Shown piece after piece: positions 5,936 through 6,717 of a DNA stretch of 6,717 nucleotides. Numbering within the stretch: the stretch's first letter is position 1; the number at the start of each line of letters is the position of its first letter. The stretch is from Bryobacteraceae bacterium (GTDB lineage: Bacteria > Acidobacteriota > Terriglobia > Bryobacterales > Bryobacteraceae): assembly GCA_947456995.1 (NCBI GenBank), contig CANGVB010000206.1:1-6717 (forward strand), read 5' to 3'. Below the pieces are notes generated by a model. It was not told the DNA's origin. It made no database searches and saw only the letters and a program-made list of their open reading frames with translations. Both the position numbers and the translations under genes were made by a program.

Positions 5936-6717
5936 TCAGGAGCGCTCTTTGTCGGCATAGTATTTGCCGTAGTAGCCGTAATAGCTGTAGCTGTCGCTCA
6001 TGGACTTGTTGACCTGATTGAGAACCAGACCGAGAACGTTGGCGCGGAGCCGGGTGAGCATCTCGATTACGCTAGCGACCTGCTTGCGCGAAGTGCTGCC
6101 TGCGCGAGCGACCACGATTACGCCATCGACGCTGATGGCCATCTCGAGTGGCTCAGCAAAGCCCAGTAGCGGCGGGGCATCGAGAATGACGAGCTGATAG
6201 TCCTGCAGCAGGTCTTCGACGATTTTGTCCATACGCCCCTGAATCCAATCGTCAGGGCGGCGGGTGGGACTACCGGCGGTAAGAATCGAAAGATTCGCGC
6301 AGGCCAAGGAGGGTTGGATCAGATCTCGAATCTCGCCTTTGCCCTGAAGATAGCCACCGAGACCGAGGTTGTTCTCGATGCCGAAGCGGCGATGCACACT
6401 TGGCTTTCTCATGTCGCCATCGATGAGGAGGGTCTTTGAACCCTGCAGAGCGTGGGTGAGGGCCAGATGCGCGGCGACGGTGGATTTGCCTTCGGCCGGC
6501 TGGGCACTGGTGACCAGTAGAGACCGGAAGTTGCGATCGAAGTTGGTGAGCAGGATTGCGTTACGGAGGGTACGGATTGCCTCCTCATAGCCACCGAGGG
6601 TTTTGTAGCCGTCGCTGGCGGATTTGACGAGGGCATCTGTTGTGTCGCCTACTTTCGCGAGGCCGATCGCGTGGCGCCAGGACTTCACTTCAGGCAGGCT
6701 GCCGAGGACTTCGATAC
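5936..6717 (-). CDS. Wzc/CpsD-type tyrosine autokinase (BY-kinase), C-terminal part; 5' end outside window
   Basis: The visible 259 residues are the cytoplasmic kinase domain of a bacterial tyrosine kinase of the polysaccharide co-polymerase type, which autophosphorylates and controls polymerisation and length of exopolysaccharide. The frame is open to the window edge. The first residues, IEVLGSLPE, resemble the linker (LGxIP) that joins the membrane-anchored Wzz part to the kinase in Wzc proteins, so a fused N-terminal Wzz domain probably lies upstream. Landmarks in visible numbering are an EAIRTLR segment near 45, Walker A SAQPAEGKST at 70-79, Walker A' LLIDGDMRKP at 96-105, Walker B LVILDAPP at 175-182, and a tail with seven tyrosines between 243 and 253 (SYSYYGYYGKYY), the expected autophosphorylation cluster. 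Walker A has Ala where many relatives have Gly (PAEGKS for PGEGKS). The GTG at 6688 is internal, not a start. The gene ends 5 bases before the flippase start. Family assignment is firm; fusion to Wzz is inferred. Confidence 0.95.
   Translation of the reverse strand, partial: IEVLGSLPEVKSWRHAIGLAKVGDTTDALVKSASDGYKTLGGYEEAIRTLRNAILLTNFDRNFRSLLVTSAQPAEGKSTVAAHLALTHALQGSKTLLIDGDMRKPSVHRRFGIENNLGLGGYLQGKGEIRDLIQPSLACANLSILTAGSPTRRPDDWIQGRMDKIVEDLLQDYQLVILDAPPLLGFAEPLEMAISVDGVIVVARAGSTSRKQVASVIEMLTRLRANVLGLVLNQVNKSMSDSYSYYGYYGKYYADKERS

Larger units (their letters stand above)
1..6717 (-). other. Interior of a single exopolysaccharide/capsule operon
   Basis: Six co-directional genes follow each other with a 5-base gap and then overlaps of 4, 11, 11 and 14 bases. 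No interval can hold a promoter or a Rho-independent terminator outside coding sequence. The set of Wzc-type kinase, Wzx-like flippase and two GT4 enzymes is the signature of a Wzx/Wzy-dependent pathway. The promoter, the initiating transferase, the polymerase and the outer-membrane channel must lie beyond the window if the pathway is complete. Confidence 0.8.

Noticed and set aside
6686..6688. GTG as start of a stand-alone CpsD-type kinase
   Set aside because: The frame stays open to the window edge and the preceding residues (IEVLGSLPE) match the Wzc linker, so the GTG is an internal Val codon.

Overview
The window is a gene-dense piece of an exopolysaccharide or capsule biosynthesis locus. 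All six recognisable genes lie on the minus strand, so transcription runs from position 6717 towards position 1, and both end genes are cut by the window edges. In transcription order they are: the C-terminal kinase part of a Wzc/CpsD-type tyrosine autokinase (polysaccharide co-polymerase), a polytopic Wzx-like flippase, two GT4-type glycosyltransferases, a DUF362-domain protein, and a CapK/PaaK-like adenylate-forming ligase.

The genes are packed without usable intergenic space. There is a 5-base gap after the kinase, then overlaps of 4, 11, 11 and 14 bases. I see no room for an internal promoter or terminator, so this is best read as the interior of one translationally coupled operon. No RNA genes, insertion sequences, CRISPR arrays or long repeats are visible, and no stretch of 300 bases lacks a gene.

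How they may work together (inference from families): the glycosyltransferases add sugars to a lipid-linked repeat unit on the cytoplasmic face, the flippase moves that unit across the inner membrane, and the autokinase controls polymerisation and chain length through phosphorylation of its tyrosine-rich tail. The CapK-like ligase would activate a carboxylic acid as an acyl-adenylate, possibly to decorate the polymer. The DUF362 protein has no established role. The initiating sugar-phosphate transferase, the Wzy polymerase and the outer-membrane export protein are not here and would be expected outside the window.

Organism: a fairly GC-rich Gram-negative-type bacterium. The combination of a Wzc-type kinase, a DUF362 protein and a CapK-like ligase in one exopolysaccharide operon, together with the Tyr/Gly-rich kinase tail, recalls Acidobacteriota or similar soil lineages. 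This is a weak guess from protein style, not a demonstrated placement. The two most interesting genes are the DUF362 protein and the ligase at the 3' end, because their biochemical role in polysaccharide production is unknown.
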